This document shows positions 15,845 through 24,447 of a DNA stretch of 64,000 bases, piece after piece. This DNA comes from Geomonas paludis (GTDB lineage Bacteria > Desulfobacterota > Desulfuromonadia > Geobacterales > Geobacteraceae). A program made the translations under genes and the position numbers. The notes under the pieces were generated by a model, which made no database searches, was not told where the DNA came from, and saw nothing but the letters and a program-made list of their open reading frames with translations. The DNA lies in the NCBI RefSeq assembly GCF_014193585.1, contig NZ_BLXY01000002.1, forward strand, positions 620,001-684,000, read 5' to 3'. Position 1 is the first letter of the stretch; each line of letters begins with the position of its first letter.

Positions 15845-16945
15845 TTATGCGGCGCGCCTGCGGATGAGATGGACCGAGGTGGCCTTGAAGGAGGCGTACA
15901 CCTCCCTCCCCTCGCACAACTCGAGCTTGGCGAACGATTCACGGGTCACGTAGGAAGTGAGCGGAAAGCCGCAATCCAACTGCAGCCGCAGAAACGGCCC
16001 CATGGAGGCCACGTCCGTGACCCGCCCCGGGTAAAGGTTCCTCGCGCTGCTTTTCTCGTCGGGGTGGCTCACGCTGATGGTGACGTTTTCCGGTCGGATG
16101 CAGCAGTAGACCTGCGCGCCGGGCTCAGCGTCACCGATGGTGTCCACTTCCCGTCCAGCCACCATCACAGCCATCTGCTGTTCGTTGTTGCTGATAACCT
16201 CCCCCTCGAGGATGGTTTCCATGCCGACGAAGTTCGCCACGAACTCGTTGACCGGGTGGTTCATCACCTCCGCGGGGGTGCCCTGCTGGACGATGCTGCC
16301 GCGGTTCATCACCACGATGCGCTGCGACATCCTGAGCGCCTCGGACTGGTCGTGGGTGACCAGGATGGCGGCGATGCCCCGGTCCCGGATGATGCGGTCC
16401 ATGTCGTCGGTGAGGGCCTGCCTGGTGGGAGGATCGAGGTTGGCGAAGGGTTCGTCGAAGAAGATCACCTCGGGTTCCACCGCAAAGGCGCGCGCCAGGC
16501 TCACGCGGCGGGCCTCGCCGCCGGAGAGCTTGCGCGCCGAGCGCTGCGCCATGTGGGTCAGGTTGAAGCGCTCCAGGTAGGTCGCCACGCGGGTCTTGAT
16601 CTCGGCGCGCCCCAGCCCCCTCAGTTTGAGGCCGCTGGCCACGTTGTCGAAGACGGTGCTGTCGAAAAGGAGCGGGTCCTGCAGCACCATGGCGGTGCGG
16701 CGGCGCAGTTCCAGCCACTGCGACTGCGACGCCACGGCGCCTCCCCGGTAGCAGACGGTGCCGCTCTGGCGGTTGATGAGCCCCAGAAGCGACAGGAGCA
16801 GCGTGGACTTGCCGGCGCCGTTGGGGCCGATCAGGGAGACGAATTCGTTTTCGGACAAAGAAAAAGAGGGTATGTCGAGCACGGTCACGCCGCCTCGATC
16901 GACCCTCAGCTCTTGCAGGTCGAGCAGGTTTTGTTGCTGGGTCAT
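15845..16945 (-). CDS. tupC: Tungstate ABC transporter ATPase with TOBE domain
   Basis: A 366-residue ATPase energising tungstate (or molybdate) import. It has Walker A GPNGAGKSTL, signature LSGGEARRVSL, Walker B IFFDEPFANLD, and a C-terminal TOBE-like extension that in relatives binds the oxyanion and down-regulates transport. Its start overlaps the permease stop by 4 bp. I name it tupC because the neighbouring binding protein is TupA-like; ModC/WtpC are the close alternatives. Confidence 0.88.
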   Translation of the reverse strand: MTQQQNLLDLQELRVDRGGVTVLDIPSFSLSENEFVSLIGPNGAGKSTLLLSLLGLINRQSGTVCYRGGAVASQSQWLELRRRTAMVLQDPLLFDSTVFDNVASGLKLRGLGRAEIKTRVATYLERFNLTHMAQRSARKLSGGEARRVSLARAFAVEPEVIFFDEPFANLDPPTRQALTDDMDRIIRDRGIAAILVTHDQSEALRMSQRIVVMNRGSIVQQGTPAEVMNHPVNEFVANFVGMETILEGEVISNNEQQMAVMVAGREVDTIGDAEPGAQVYCCIRPENVTISVSHPDEKSSARNLYPGRVTDVASMGPFLRLQLDCGFPLTSYVTRESFAKLELCEGREVYASFKATSVHLIRRRAA

Positions 16946-17640
16946 CTGGGTCTTTCCCGCTGCTGGATATAGGTGAGGATGTAGTTGACGGCGAAGCAGA
17001 ATAGCAGAAGTATCACCGACAGGGCAATCGCCATGTCGAAGTTGCCCCGGCCGGTTTCCATGACGGTGGCGGTGGTCAGCACGCGGGTGTAGCCCCGGAC
17101 GTTGCCGCCCACCATGATGGAGGCGCCCACCTCGGAGATGACGCCGCCGAAGCCGGCCATGACGCCGGCCATGAGCGGCAGCCGCGCCTCCTTGATCAGC
17201 ATCCAGACCATCTGCACCCGGGTCGCCCCCAGGGCGAGGATCTGCAGCCTCAGGGTCGTCGGCAGGTTCTGCATGGCGCCAATGGTGACCCCCATGACGA
17301 TGGGAGTCGCGATCACCGTCTGCGCGATGATGATGGCGGTCGGCGTGTAGAGGAGTTCCAAATAACCCAGCGGGCCGTTTCTCCAGAGCATGATGGAGAC
17401 GAAGAGGCCCACCACCACCGGCGGCAGCCCCATCCCCGTGTTCACCACGCTGACCAGGATCTTCTTACCCGGGAAGCTGGTGAGCGCCACCAGCGTTCCC
17501 ACGGAAAGACCGATCACCAGCGAGAAGAGCGTGGCGAGCCCGGAGACCTTGAGCGACAGCCAGGCGATGCCCAGCACCTCGCGGTCGAGCGCCGCGAGGA
17601 GCTGAAACGCCTTAGTGAGACCTTCAAGAATTACGTCCAT
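16942..17640 (-). CDS. tupB: Tungstate ABC transporter permease
   Basis: A 232-residue permease with five to six hydrophobic segments and a BPD_transp_1 loop (LRLQILALGATRVQMVWMLI). The typical TupB N-terminus (AFQLLAALDREVLGIAWLSL) is present. GGAGGAAG lies just upstream of the ATG. A triple 42-bp REP array sits between it and the upstream tupA, so the tup operon is interrupted by repeats although gene order and strand are kept. Confidence 0.88.
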   Translation of the reverse strand: MDVILEGLTKAFQLLAALDREVLGIAWLSLKVSGLATLFSLVIGLSVGTLVALTSFPGKKILVSVVNTGMGLPPVVVGLFVSIMLWRNGPLGYLELLYTPTAIIIAQTVIATPIVMGVTIGAMQNLPTTLRLQILALGATRVQMVWMLIKEARLPLMAGVMAGFGGVISEVGASIMVGGNVRGYTRVLTTATVMETGRGNFDMAIALSVILLLFCFAVNYILTYIQQRERPR

Positions 17641-17960
17641 TCAGCTTCCTCCGTGAGGGGGACTGGCTCCGCCAGGTGCCTGTCCCCTTTGTGCTTCACG
17701 GGGACTGGCTCCGCCAGGTGCCTGTCCCCTTTGTGCTTCACGGGGACTGGCTCCGATAGGTGCCTGTCCCCTTTGTGCCTGGAAAAGCTGACTTGGGCTG
17801 AAAGGAGCGTTCCGCTAAAGGGACAGGCACCTGGCGGAGCCTGTCCCTTCTGCCGTTCCTTCTGCCGTCCCTTCTCGGGCACCACAGTCCTAGCTAAGGA
17901 TCGCTGAACAAGCCCTGACGTCCCCCCCTTTTGCGAAGGGGGGAGAGGGGGGATTTGCCT
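17641..17960. repeat. 3 x 42-bp REP array plus inverted copy inside the tup operon
   Basis: Hairpins at 17658-17687, 17700-17729 and 17742-17771 are spaced exactly 42 bp apart, each unit ending TTTGTGCTTCACG or a variant. An inverted copy follows at 17820-17847, preceded by GGAGCGTTCCGCTAA. The region ends with a C/G-run element (about 17919-17957). There is no gene; long open frames on both strands here are products of the repeat periodicity. Confidence 0.9.
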
Positions 17961-18827
17961 TTACAGCCCCAGTGACTCCGGCTTCTTGCCCGCATCCGGG
18001 AAGAAGAGCGGCGAGCCGAACTCCTTCTTGCCGAAGGTGGCGATGATGTCCTGGGTCTTCCTGGAGACCATGAAGTCGGCGAAAGCCCTGGCGCCGGGGT
18101 TGTTCACCTTGGGCCACTTGGCCGGGTTCACCTCGATGACGTGGTAGATGTTGAGGAGCTTCGGCTCGCCCTGGACCATGATCTCCAGCCCGAGGTGCGC
18201 TTTCTTGTTGAGCGCCAGGTAGGTGCCGCGGTCGGCCAGCAGATACCCTTTCTTCTCGGCGGCGACGTTCAAGGTCTCGCCCATGCCCAGGCCGGTCTGC
18301 TGGAACCACTTCTGCCCTTCGGGGTTGATGCCGGCGGCCTTGAAGAGCCCCTTTTCCTTGGCGTGGGTACCGGAGTTGTCACCACGGGAGAGCCACAGTG
18401 CGTTGGCCTTGGCGATGGCCTTAATGGCGTCGGCAGCAGTCTTGGCGCCGCGGATCTTGGCCGGGTCGTTGGCCGGTCCCAGGACGATGAAGTCGTTGTG
18501 CATCACCAGTTTGCGGTTCACGCCGAAGCCGTCGGCCATGAACTTCTTCTCGGCGTCGGGGGAGTGCACCAGCAGCACGTCGGCCTCGCCCTTCTCACCC
18601 ATCTTCATGGCCTGGCCGGAGCCGACCGAGATGGTCTTCACGAAATACCCGGTCTGCTTCTCGAAGATCGGGATCAGCACGTCCAGAAGGCCCGAGTCCT
18701 GGGTCGAGGTGGTGGTGGCCAGGATCAGGTTCTTTTGCTGCGCCGCCCAACCGGTGGGAACCGTGGCGACTGCGGCGAACAGGAACAGGGCAACAAACAG
18801 CGGCAACATCCTGAAAAAGCGGCTCAT
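17961..18827 (-). CDS. tupA: TupA-type tungstate-binding protein
   Basis: Periplasmic oxyanion-binding protein, 288 residues, with a signal peptide ending near GWA-AQQK. The family signature ATTTSTQDSGLLD follows directly, and SRGDNSGTHAKEKGL is also diagnostic of TupA/WtpA-like proteins. Tungstate is the likely ligand; Geobacteraceae use tungsten in aldehyde:ferredoxin-type oxidoreductases. It lies between the ModE-type regulator and tupB. The molybdate-binding alternative is less likely because ModA lacks the TTTSTQDSG motif. Confidence 0.9.
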   Translation of the reverse strand: MSRFFRMLPLFVALFLFAAVATVPTGWAAQQKNLILATTTSTQDSGLLDVLIPIFEKQTGYFVKTISVGSGQAMKMGEKGEADVLLVHSPDAEKKFMADGFGVNRKLVMHNDFIVLGPANDPAKIRGAKTAADAIKAIAKANALWLSRGDNSGTHAKEKGLFKAAGINPEGQKWFQQTGLGMGETLNVAAEKKGYLLADRGTYLALNKKAHLGLEIMVQGEPKLLNIYHVIEVNPAKWPKVNNPGARAFADFMVSRKTQDIIATFGKKEFGSPLFFPDAGKKPESLGL

Positions 18828-18869
18828 TGTGAAACTCCTTCTTTGATTTATCCTGCTATGGTTGTCGAG

Positions 18870-18893
18870 CGTTATGGTGTTTTCGCTACAGCG
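18870..18893 (-). promoter_or_regulatory. Weak ModE-box-like site upstream of tupA
   Basis: CGTTATGG-N8-CTACAGCG has the 8-8-8 layout and the left half of the strong site at 19908-19931, but only 4 of 8 bases of the right half match. Confidence 0.25.
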
Positions 18894-18947
18894 GGTGGCC
18901 TAAAAAACGGGGCGGTCCCCCTCTTTTACTCCGATTCCTTACCCGTC

Positions 18948-19044
18948 TTCCCCCTCCCCTTGCGGGAGGGGGTTAGGGGGTGGGGGAAGGTGCTGCTATC
19001 GCCCTCACCCGGCCTTCGGCCACCCTCTCCCGGAGGGAGAGGGG
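18948..19044. repeat. Repeat element of the CTCCCTCCGGGAGAGGG family (variant)
   Basis: CCCCTCCCCTTGCGGGAGGGG faces CCCTCTCCCGGAGGGAGAGGGG across a loop with CGCCCTCACCCGGCC. It lies between tupA and the ModE-type gene and ends 13 bp before the regulator stop codon. Confidence 0.8.
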
Positions 19045-19057
19045 ACATTCGGGAAAA

Positions 19058-19870
19058 CTAGCTCACCCCGAGGATGACGCTGGAGGCCTTGAACAGGGTG
19101 CAGGCGTGGGCGCCGACCTTGAGGCCGAGAGTGGCCCCGCTTTCGTGGGTGATGACGGCACTGATGGTGTTGCCGCCCCCAACCTCGACGTCGACCTCGG
19201 TGGACACGGGTCCTTCCACGATCTTGGCCACGGTGCCGCACATGACGTTGCGGGCGCTGATTTTCGCGTCGTGCAGGTCGGTGCCGACCATGACCGAACT
19301 GGCCTTGATGATGGCGTAGGCCGAGCTTCCCTCCTTGAGGGCGAGGTTCTCCACGGCGCCATTGGTGATGACGGCGACCAGCGGCGCGCCGCCGGTGAGC
19401 GCCAGGGTCACCTCCGCATTCACCGCGCCTTTCGTTATCTTGGTGATGGTTCCGGACAGAACGTTACGGGCACTTACTTTCATGGATATCCTCCGTAAAA
19501 GCTGGTAGAGGCTGGCGCTGTCGCCCAGCCGCCCCTCCAGGTTCTCCAGGAACCTGCGGTGCTCTTCCTGGAGTACGCCGTACTGCTTGACCACTTCCTT
19601 GCCGTAGGTGGTGAGGGTCGTCCCCCCGCCCCCCCTGCCGCCGGTCACCCGCTCCACGAGCGGCTTTTCCGCCAGGTTGTTGATCATGTTGACTAGGTCC
19701 CAGGCGTTCTTGTAGCTGATACCGACGGCCTTGGCGGCCTTGGTGATGGAACCCAACTCGTCGATCTTACCCAGCAGCGCGATCCGGTCCAGCCCCAGGA
19801 ACTTCTGCTCATCCTTGTGAAACCACAGAGCCCCTTCGAGCTCTATGCCGCGTTTGACGCTACGACTCAA
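19058..19870 (-). CDS. ModE-type molybdate/tungstate-responsive regulator
   Basis: A 270-residue regulator with an N-terminal ModE winged helix (LGSITKAAKAVGISYKNAW) and two tandem TOBE/Mop domains (starting KVSARNVLSG and KISARNVMCG) that bind the oxyanion. A GRGGGGTTLT segment matches the ModE wing. It starts at TTG (19868-19870) after GAGGTG. A palindromic ModE-type operator lies 38-61 bp upstream, suggesting autoregulation. As the first gene before tupABC it probably represses the operon when tungstate or molybdate is plentiful. It could be called modE or tupR. Confidence 0.9.
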   Translation of the reverse strand: MSRSVKRGIELEGALWFHKDEQKFLGLDRIALLGKIDELGSITKAAKAVGISYKNAWDLVNMINNLAEKPLVERVTGGRGGGGTTLTTYGKEVVKQYGVLQEEHRRFLENLEGRLGDSASLYQLLRRISMKVSARNVLSGTITKITKGAVNAEVTLALTGGAPLVAVITNGAVENLALKEGSSAYAIIKASSVMVGTDLHDAKISARNVMCGTVAKIVEGPVSTEVDVEVGGGNTISAVITHESGATLGLKVGAHACTLFKASSVILGVS

Positions 19871-19907
19871 GGCACACCTCGTTCAAGAATTGAGACTGTG
19901 ATTGAAC

Positions 19908-19931
19908 CGTTATATCACAAACGACATAACG
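19908..19931 (-). promoter_or_regulatory. Candidate ModE operator
   Basis: CGTTATAT-N8-ACATAACG is a near-perfect inverted repeat of the type bound by ModE (GTTATAT...ATATAAC). It lies 38 bp upstream of the TTG start of the ModE-type gene, so self-regulation is likely. Confidence 0.65.
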
Positions 19932-20027
19932 TAAACAGAAAAAGTTGCGCGCGTTGCGTATACCTTTTTCAGTCGGCATAACAGGCGGTTGGATGACTGA
20001 GAGGACTATGCCATTGGCATTGCCGGC

Positions 20028-20807
20028 TCATTCGCCGGCGTTGGTGGCTGAGAGGTATTCCGGGCGGTTCCAGGTAGTCATGCAGGAAGGATGCTCCGGG
20101 TCGGGGTGGCAGAGGTAGATCTCGTCTCCGGGGTGCCCGGCGATCTTCAACCCGGCGGAGCGGAGCATGGCCTCGACCCCGGCGTGGTTGGCGATCCACC
20201 AGTTGGTCGGATCCCCGGCGAAGCGCTCCTCAATGAAGGCCATCTTGGGCCATCCCTCGTCGTGCAGCGCGTCGCGTTCGTTGATCCAGAAGTCGTGCTG
20301 TCCGGCGATCTCGCGGCCGGGCATGGTGATGGTCTGGAACAGCATCATCCCCGCCGTCTTCTGCGCCACGATATCGAGCGCCAGCAGCGGGTAGCGCAGG
20401 TGGTAGAACACCCCCATGAAGAGCACCAGGTCGAACTTCCCCTTTATGCGCGCCAGGTCGTAGACCTGCATCTGCCGGAACTCCACCAGGCTCTGCAGGC
20501 CGTACTGCGCCGCCGCCCAGTTGGCCTGGTCGAGGTAGTGGTTGTCGCAGTCTATGCCGAGCACCCGGGCGCCTCGGCGCGCCAGTTCGAAGGAGTAAAA
20601 GCCCGCGTTGCAGCCGATGTCGAGTGCGCTCCACCCGGTCAGATCCTCGGGAATGCTGTCGGAGATCTCGCGCCACTTGAAACTTGGGAAGTCCCCAAGG
20701 AAATGATCCGGGGCGGTCTCGGTTCCGTCGGGGAGGTGCAGGTTGTGGAACCAGGGGGACAGTTCCCTGATGTCGTCTTCCAGGGTCCTTGCTTTGGCGT
20801 GCGTCAT
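20028..20807 (-). CDS. SAM-dependent methyltransferase (CmoB-like/TIGR04290 type)
   Basis: A 259-residue class I methyltransferase. Motif I is LDIGCNAGFYSFEL, motif II VLGIDCD, and a post-II segment reads FDLVLFMGVFYHLRYPLLAL, a pattern shared with tRNA-wobble methyltransferase CmoB and with TIGR04290-type proteins that occur in polysaccharide-like clusters. The start at 20807 follows GGAGAAAC; an in-frame extension to 21503 lies entirely within the next gene and is rejected. It is the last gene of the glycan cluster, 14 bp after a CgeB-like glycosyltransferase, so a sugar or glycoconjugate is a more likely substrate than tRNA. Confidence 0.82.
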   Translation of the reverse strand: MTHAKARTLEDDIRELSPWFHNLHLPDGTETAPDHFLGDFPSFKWREISDSIPEDLTGWSALDIGCNAGFYSFELARRGARVLGIDCDNHYLDQANWAAAQYGLQSLVEFRQMQVYDLARIKGKFDLVLFMGVFYHLRYPLLALDIVAQKTAGMMLFQTITMPGREIAGQHDFWINERDALHDEGWPKMAFIEERFAGDPTNWWIANHAGVEAMLRSAGLKIAGHPGDEIYLCHPDPEHPSCMTTWNRPEYLSATNAGE

Positions 20808-20821
20808 GCGTTGTTTCTCCT

Positions 20822-21877
20822 TCACAGCGCGGTCAGGTATTCCTCGAGTTCTTCGGCGCGGCAGGCGGCCGAGTGGGACTGCATGACGCGGGCGCGGGCG
20901 CGTTCGCCGATGGCGCGGCGCTCGTCGTCGGGGAAACGCTGCAGGATGCGCAGCATCTCCTGGCTGCCGGAGGCGAGCAGGATCTCCTTGCCCGGCACGA
21001 AGAACTGCTCCAGTCCCGGCCAGTGGTCGCTCACGATGGGGACGGCGCAGGCCGCGGCCTCGAAGAGGCGCACGCTGGGGGAATAGCCTGCCACCTGCAT
21101 CTGTTTTCTGGTCAGGTTCAGGGTGAAGCGCTGCGAGCTGTAGAACTCGCTGTGGCACTCCGGCGGCAGGTGCTCGATGCGGTGCGTGTTCTTGGACCAC
21201 TTGAGTTCCGAAGGGTATTGCGCGCCTGCGACGACGAAGCGCCCCTTTTCCCAGGAGGCGGCCGGCTGGCACAGCAGCAGATCCAGGCCGGGCTGGCGGT
21301 CGCGGCTGTAGGTCCCCAGGTAGCCCAGGTCCCAGCGCGGTGTGATCTGCATCGGGTAGTGCACCAGGGGATCGACCGAGCAGTACAGGGGGCGCGCCGC
21401 CCGCGAGCCGTAGTGGCGCTCGATGTGGTCCAGGGTCGGACCGCCGGTGAAGGAGAGGTAAAGGTCGTAACAGGGGATGAGGTCTTCGCTCAGGTACTGG
21501 CACTCGCCCCGGTCCAGGGCGGCCAGGGTCACCGGGGTGTCGATATCGTAGAAGGCCTTGATCCCCTTGGCGTGCTTACTGACCCACTTGCCCACTTCGA
21601 TCCCCTGGTAGACGTAGGAGCCGACGATGACGCAGTCGGCGTCGCAGATCTCGGGGCCGTACTCCGCGAAGAGCTCGTCCAGCGACTTGTAGATCAGCGT
21701 GTTGCAAAATGGGGGCTCGGGGAGGTCGCGGTGCGCCTCGTACCAGGTGGCGTCCCGCTCCAGGAACAGGATCTCGTGACCGCGCCGGTCCATTTCCCGC
21801 AACAACCCCCGGTAGGTGGTGGCATGGCCGTTGCCCCAGGAGGAGGTGATGGACAGGCCGAAGACGACGATTTTCAT
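20822..21877 (-). CDS. CgeB-family glycosyltransferase (copy 1)
   Basis: A 351-residue GT-B-fold protein. The N-terminus KIVVFGLSITSSWGNGHATT and the C-terminal donor-site motif SVRLFEAAACAVPIVSDHW resemble the spore-maturation CgeB/glycosyltransferase family 1-like group. There is no signal peptide or membrane segment. It overlaps the upstream copy 2 by 4 bp and is followed by the methyltransferase. It is one of three paralogues in a row; sequence divergence suggests each transfers a different sugar or acts at a different position. Donor and acceptor are unknown. Confidence 0.8.
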   Translation of the reverse strand: MKIVVFGLSITSSWGNGHATTYRGLLREMDRRGHEILFLERDATWYEAHRDLPEPPFCNTLIYKSLDELFAEYGPEICDADCVIVGSYVYQGIEVGKWVSKHAKGIKAFYDIDTPVTLAALDRGECQYLSEDLIPCYDLYLSFTGGPTLDHIERHYGSRAARPLYCSVDPLVHYPMQITPRWDLGYLGTYSRDRQPGLDLLLCQPAASWEKGRFVVAGAQYPSELKWSKNTHRIEHLPPECHSEFYSSQRFTLNLTRKQMQVAGYSPSVRLFEAAACAVPIVSDHWPGLEQFFVPGKEILLASGSQEMLRILQRFPDDERRAIGERARARVMQSHSAACRAEELEEYLTAL

Positions 21878-22983
21878 GGCGCACCTCCGATGTAAGCCCG
21901 GCGGATGGGCCCGGCGGCAAAGATCTCCTGGAACTGCCGGGCCCGGTGCGCGTAGGTGTGGTGCGCCCGCACCCGGGCCAGCGCCCGCACCCCCATGGCC
22001 GCCGCGATGGAGGGGGAGAGCCGCTCCAGGATCTGCGCCACCTCGTCGCCGTTGCGCGCCACACAGATCTCCCGCTCCGGTTCGAAAAAGTACTCGATGC
22101 CCTCCCAGTGGTCGGTGATCATGCAGGCGCCGGCGCCGGCGGCCTCGAAGACGCGGGTGGCCGGGGAAAAGCCGTTGCGCGCCATGCCGTCGCGGCTCAC
22201 GTTGAGAATGGCCATGGCGCTGCAGTTGAAGGCGTTATGGTCGCCGGTTCCCAGGTGCCCCAGGTAGTGCACGTTGTCGGCGCGTCCCTTGTCCTCCCAG
22301 CCGCTGCCGGCCAGCAGGAAACTGCGGTGGGGCAGCTTGCCCGCCACGGAGAGGAAGAACTCGTCGACCCGGCGCTCGCGGTCCGGCAGGCGGTTGCCCA
22401 GGAAGGAAAGGTCCGCCTTGAGCCGCGGATCGGGCGGAACCGGGAAATGGGTATCGGGGTCGAGCGCGTTGTAGATGGGGATGCAATTGCGGGCGCCGAA
22501 GCCGCGGTAGGCGTGCACGATGGGGTCGCCGCCGCCGTAGGTGAGCACCAGGTCGTACTGCGGGACCAGGCTACGGAACGGGTCGCGGGCGTTGCTGGCG
22601 ATCCGCTCCAGGGTCGCCGGTGCGTCGACGTCCCAGAAGATCACCTGGGTCCCCGGCCGCTTCAGGCGCAGCACCTCGCGTTCCAGCAGTTCGTCGAAGA
22701 CGCCAACGCCGCTGGCCTTGATGACCAGGTCCGAGCCCCGGGCCGCTTCCAGGGAGCGCAACACCCCCTGCTCGGTGGCCGGGTAGACCACCACGGCGGC
22801 CCACTCCGGGTCGTCGATGTCCCGGTGCGCCTGCCGCTCGTAGGCGTCGGGCTCGTAGAAGGTGATGCGGTGTCCCAGGCGGGAGAGCGCCCGCACCATG
22901 CCGCGGTAGTAGGTGGCCGCGCCGTTCCAGTAGGCGGAGACCAGGCTCGAGGCGAAGAAGGAGATGGAAAGAGGAGCGGCCAT
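21874..22983 (-). CDS. CgeB-family glycosyltransferase (copy 2)
   Basis: A 369-residue paralogue with the same layout: FFASSLVSAYWNGAATYYRG at the N-terminus and ATRVFEAAGAGACMITDHW at the presumed donor site, then EREICVARNGDEV. It overlaps copy 1 by 4 bp, indicating translational coupling. A 121-bp MITE-like element lies in the gap between it and copy 3. It is cytoplasmic by sequence. Substrate is unknown. Confidence 0.8.
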   Translation of the reverse strand: MAAPLSISFFASSLVSAYWNGAATYYRGMVRALSRLGHRITFYEPDAYERQAHRDIDDPEWAAVVVYPATEQGVLRSLEAARGSDLVIKASGVGVFDELLEREVLRLKRPGTQVIFWDVDAPATLERIASNARDPFRSLVPQYDLVLTYGGGDPIVHAYRGFGARNCIPIYNALDPDTHFPVPPDPRLKADLSFLGNRLPDRERRVDEFFLSVAGKLPHRSFLLAGSGWEDKGRADNVHYLGHLGTGDHNAFNCSAMAILNVSRDGMARNGFSPATRVFEAAGAGACMITDHWEGIEYFFEPEREICVARNGDEVAQILERLSPSIAAAMGVRALARVRAHHTYAHRARQFQEIFAAGPIRRAYIGGAP

Positions 22984-23023
22984 GGTGATCCTTTCTAGAA
23001 AGAAGTTAAAAACCAGGAATTCA

Positions 23024-23144
23024 AAAAGCAGTTACGCAAAGTCACGCGAAGCAGGCGCAAAAGACGCGAAGGAGGCTTTTATTGTTCCCCCCAGTTTTCT
23101 TTCTTTTCTTAGCGGATACTTCGCATCTTTGCGTAACTGCTTTT
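23024..23144. repeat. MITE-like element with perfect 18-bp terminal inverted repeats
   Basis: The left end AAAAGCAGTTACGCAAAG (23024-23041) is the exact reverse complement of the right end (23127-23144). The interior is rich in further GCGAAG and TTCGC inverted segments. Related copies are at 47589-47713 and, cut by the window edge, from 63904. There is no open frame and no clear target-site duplication. It sits between two genes of the glycosyltransferase operon. Confidence 0.85.
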
Positions 23145-23150
23145 CGATTT

Positions 23151-24245
23151 TCACCCAATGCCGAGTTGACGACAGATGCCGAGCAGCTCCTCTACGCGGT
23201 GCCGGCAGGTGTGCCGGTTCAGGATGGTCTCCCTGCCGTGTTCAGCAAGGCTCTGCGCCAGCGCCGGGTCGTGCAGCAGGCTCTGCATCTGCCGCTCCAT
23301 CTCGCGCCCGTCCCGGGCGTAGAGGAGGTCGACGCCACCGGTGAAGAGCCGGTCGCTGTCGACCCAGGGGGCCGAGACCAGCGGGATGCCGCAGGCCAGG
23401 GCCTCGAAGGGGCGGATGGTTGGAATGCCGGGAAGGGCCTCCACGTAAGGGCGGCGCGGGATGTGGACCGTGAGCCGGAAGCGGCTGAACACCCGGGGCA
23501 CCTCGAAGTTGGGGAGCCAGCCGCCGTAGCCGATGCCGGCCTCGGCCAGAAGCTGCAGCGCCTCTTTGGGATAGCGCACGCCGTACACCACCCCTTTCAG
23601 GTGCAGCCTGCGCACCGGCTCGACGAAGAACTCGCGGATCTCTTCGGTGCGTTCGTCGTCGCCCCAGTTGCCGATCCAGACCACGTCTCCCACCTTGTCC
23701 GGCGACTGCAGCGGCTGGAAGACACGTACGTCCGCCGCCTCATGCCACAGCCAGACCCGCTTGGCCCACCCCCGCGCCAAATAGATCTCCCTGATCTGGG
23801 CGCCGTAGGCGAGCACGCCGTCGAAGCCGGAGAGGTCGTAGGCGGCCATGGCCTGCTCGTCGGTGACGCTCCTGTGGTGGGTGTCGTGGAACAAGAGCCG
23901 GTAGCTGCCGCCGCTTTTACGGTGTTCCCCCAGGCGCCGGACCAGTTCGTGGTCGCTCCACTCGTGGACGATGACCAGGTCGGCCCCGGACAGGGCCCGG
24001 TCCAGGTCCAGGCTTTCCAACCGGTAGCGTGTGCCGGTCAGCCCGGGGTAGGCGCGCTCGAAGCCGCGCAACGCCGCGTCGCCGCTGTCGCGCAGCATGT
24101 TGCTGTAGCTCCAGCCGTTATCCGGCTCGTAGACCGTCACCTGGTGCCCGAGCTGCCCCAGTTCGGTGACGATGCCCCGCAGAAAGTGGGCATTGCCGTG
24201 GTTCCAGTCGGAAAGGATGGAGTGGTAAAACATCACGATGCGCAT
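23151..24245 (-). CDS. CgeB-family glycosyltransferase (copy 3)
   Basis: A 364-residue paralogue: RIVMFYHSILSDWNHGNAHF at the N-terminus and TIRPFEALACGIPLVSAPW near the C-terminus, followed by a GGVDLLYARDGREME segment. I chose the ATG at 24245 (homologue-like start MRIVMFYHS, GGAGG upstream) over the ATG at 24263. It is separated from copy 2 by the MITE-like element and from the GT4 gene by a GC-rich repeat block, but strand and order suggest one operon. Substrate is unknown. Confidence 0.8.
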   Translation of the reverse strand: MRIVMFYHSILSDWNHGNAHFLRGIVTELGQLGHQVTVYEPDNGWSYSNMLRDSGDAALRGFERAYPGLTGTRYRLESLDLDRALSGADLVIVHEWSDHELVRRLGEHRKSGGSYRLLFHDTHHRSVTDEQAMAAYDLSGFDGVLAYGAQIREIYLARGWAKRVWLWHEAADVRVFQPLQSPDKVGDVVWIGNWGDDERTEEIREFFVEPVRRLHLKGVVYGVRYPKEALQLLAEAGIGYGGWLPNFEVPRVFSRFRLTVHIPRRPYVEALPGIPTIRPFEALACGIPLVSAPWVDSDRLFTGGVDLLYARDGREMERQMQSLLHDPALAQSLAEHGRETILNRHTCRHRVEELLGICRQLGIG

Positions 24246-24269
24246 CGTTGGGTCTGCCTCCATTTCACG

Positions 24270-24440
24270 CCTACCCCCCTCCCAACCTCCCCCCTCCGGG
24301 GGGAGGAGTTGATGCTACGCCCCCGCCCCCGGTGGAGTAGAGGCTGGCTTCGTCCCTGGCGGAGAGAGGCTGGCTGCGTCCCCGGCGGAGTAGAGGCTAG
24401 CTACGTCCCCGCCCCCGGAGGGGGAGGGCCAGGGAGGGGG
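24270..24440. repeat. GC-rich repeat block with three short tandem units
   Basis: Arms of the CCCCTCCGGGGGGAGG and CCCCCGGAGGGGGAGGG type flank about three imperfect units of 26-30 bp containing GGAGTAGAGGCTGGCT(T/G)CGTCC. It fills the gap between the GT4 and CgeB copy 3 genes. Confidence 0.75.
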
Positions 24441-24447
24441 ATTTCCG

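Noticed and set aside
17631-17907. Overlapping open frames on both strands with repeated GTGSARCLSP-like peptides
   Set aside because: They are created by the 42-bp REP units (42 is a multiple of 3) and have no ribosome-binding site or family match.
20808-21503. N-terminal extension of the methyltransferase frame
   Set aside because: It lies wholly inside the out-of-frame CgeB-like gene; GGAGAAAC and homologue length support the start at 20807.
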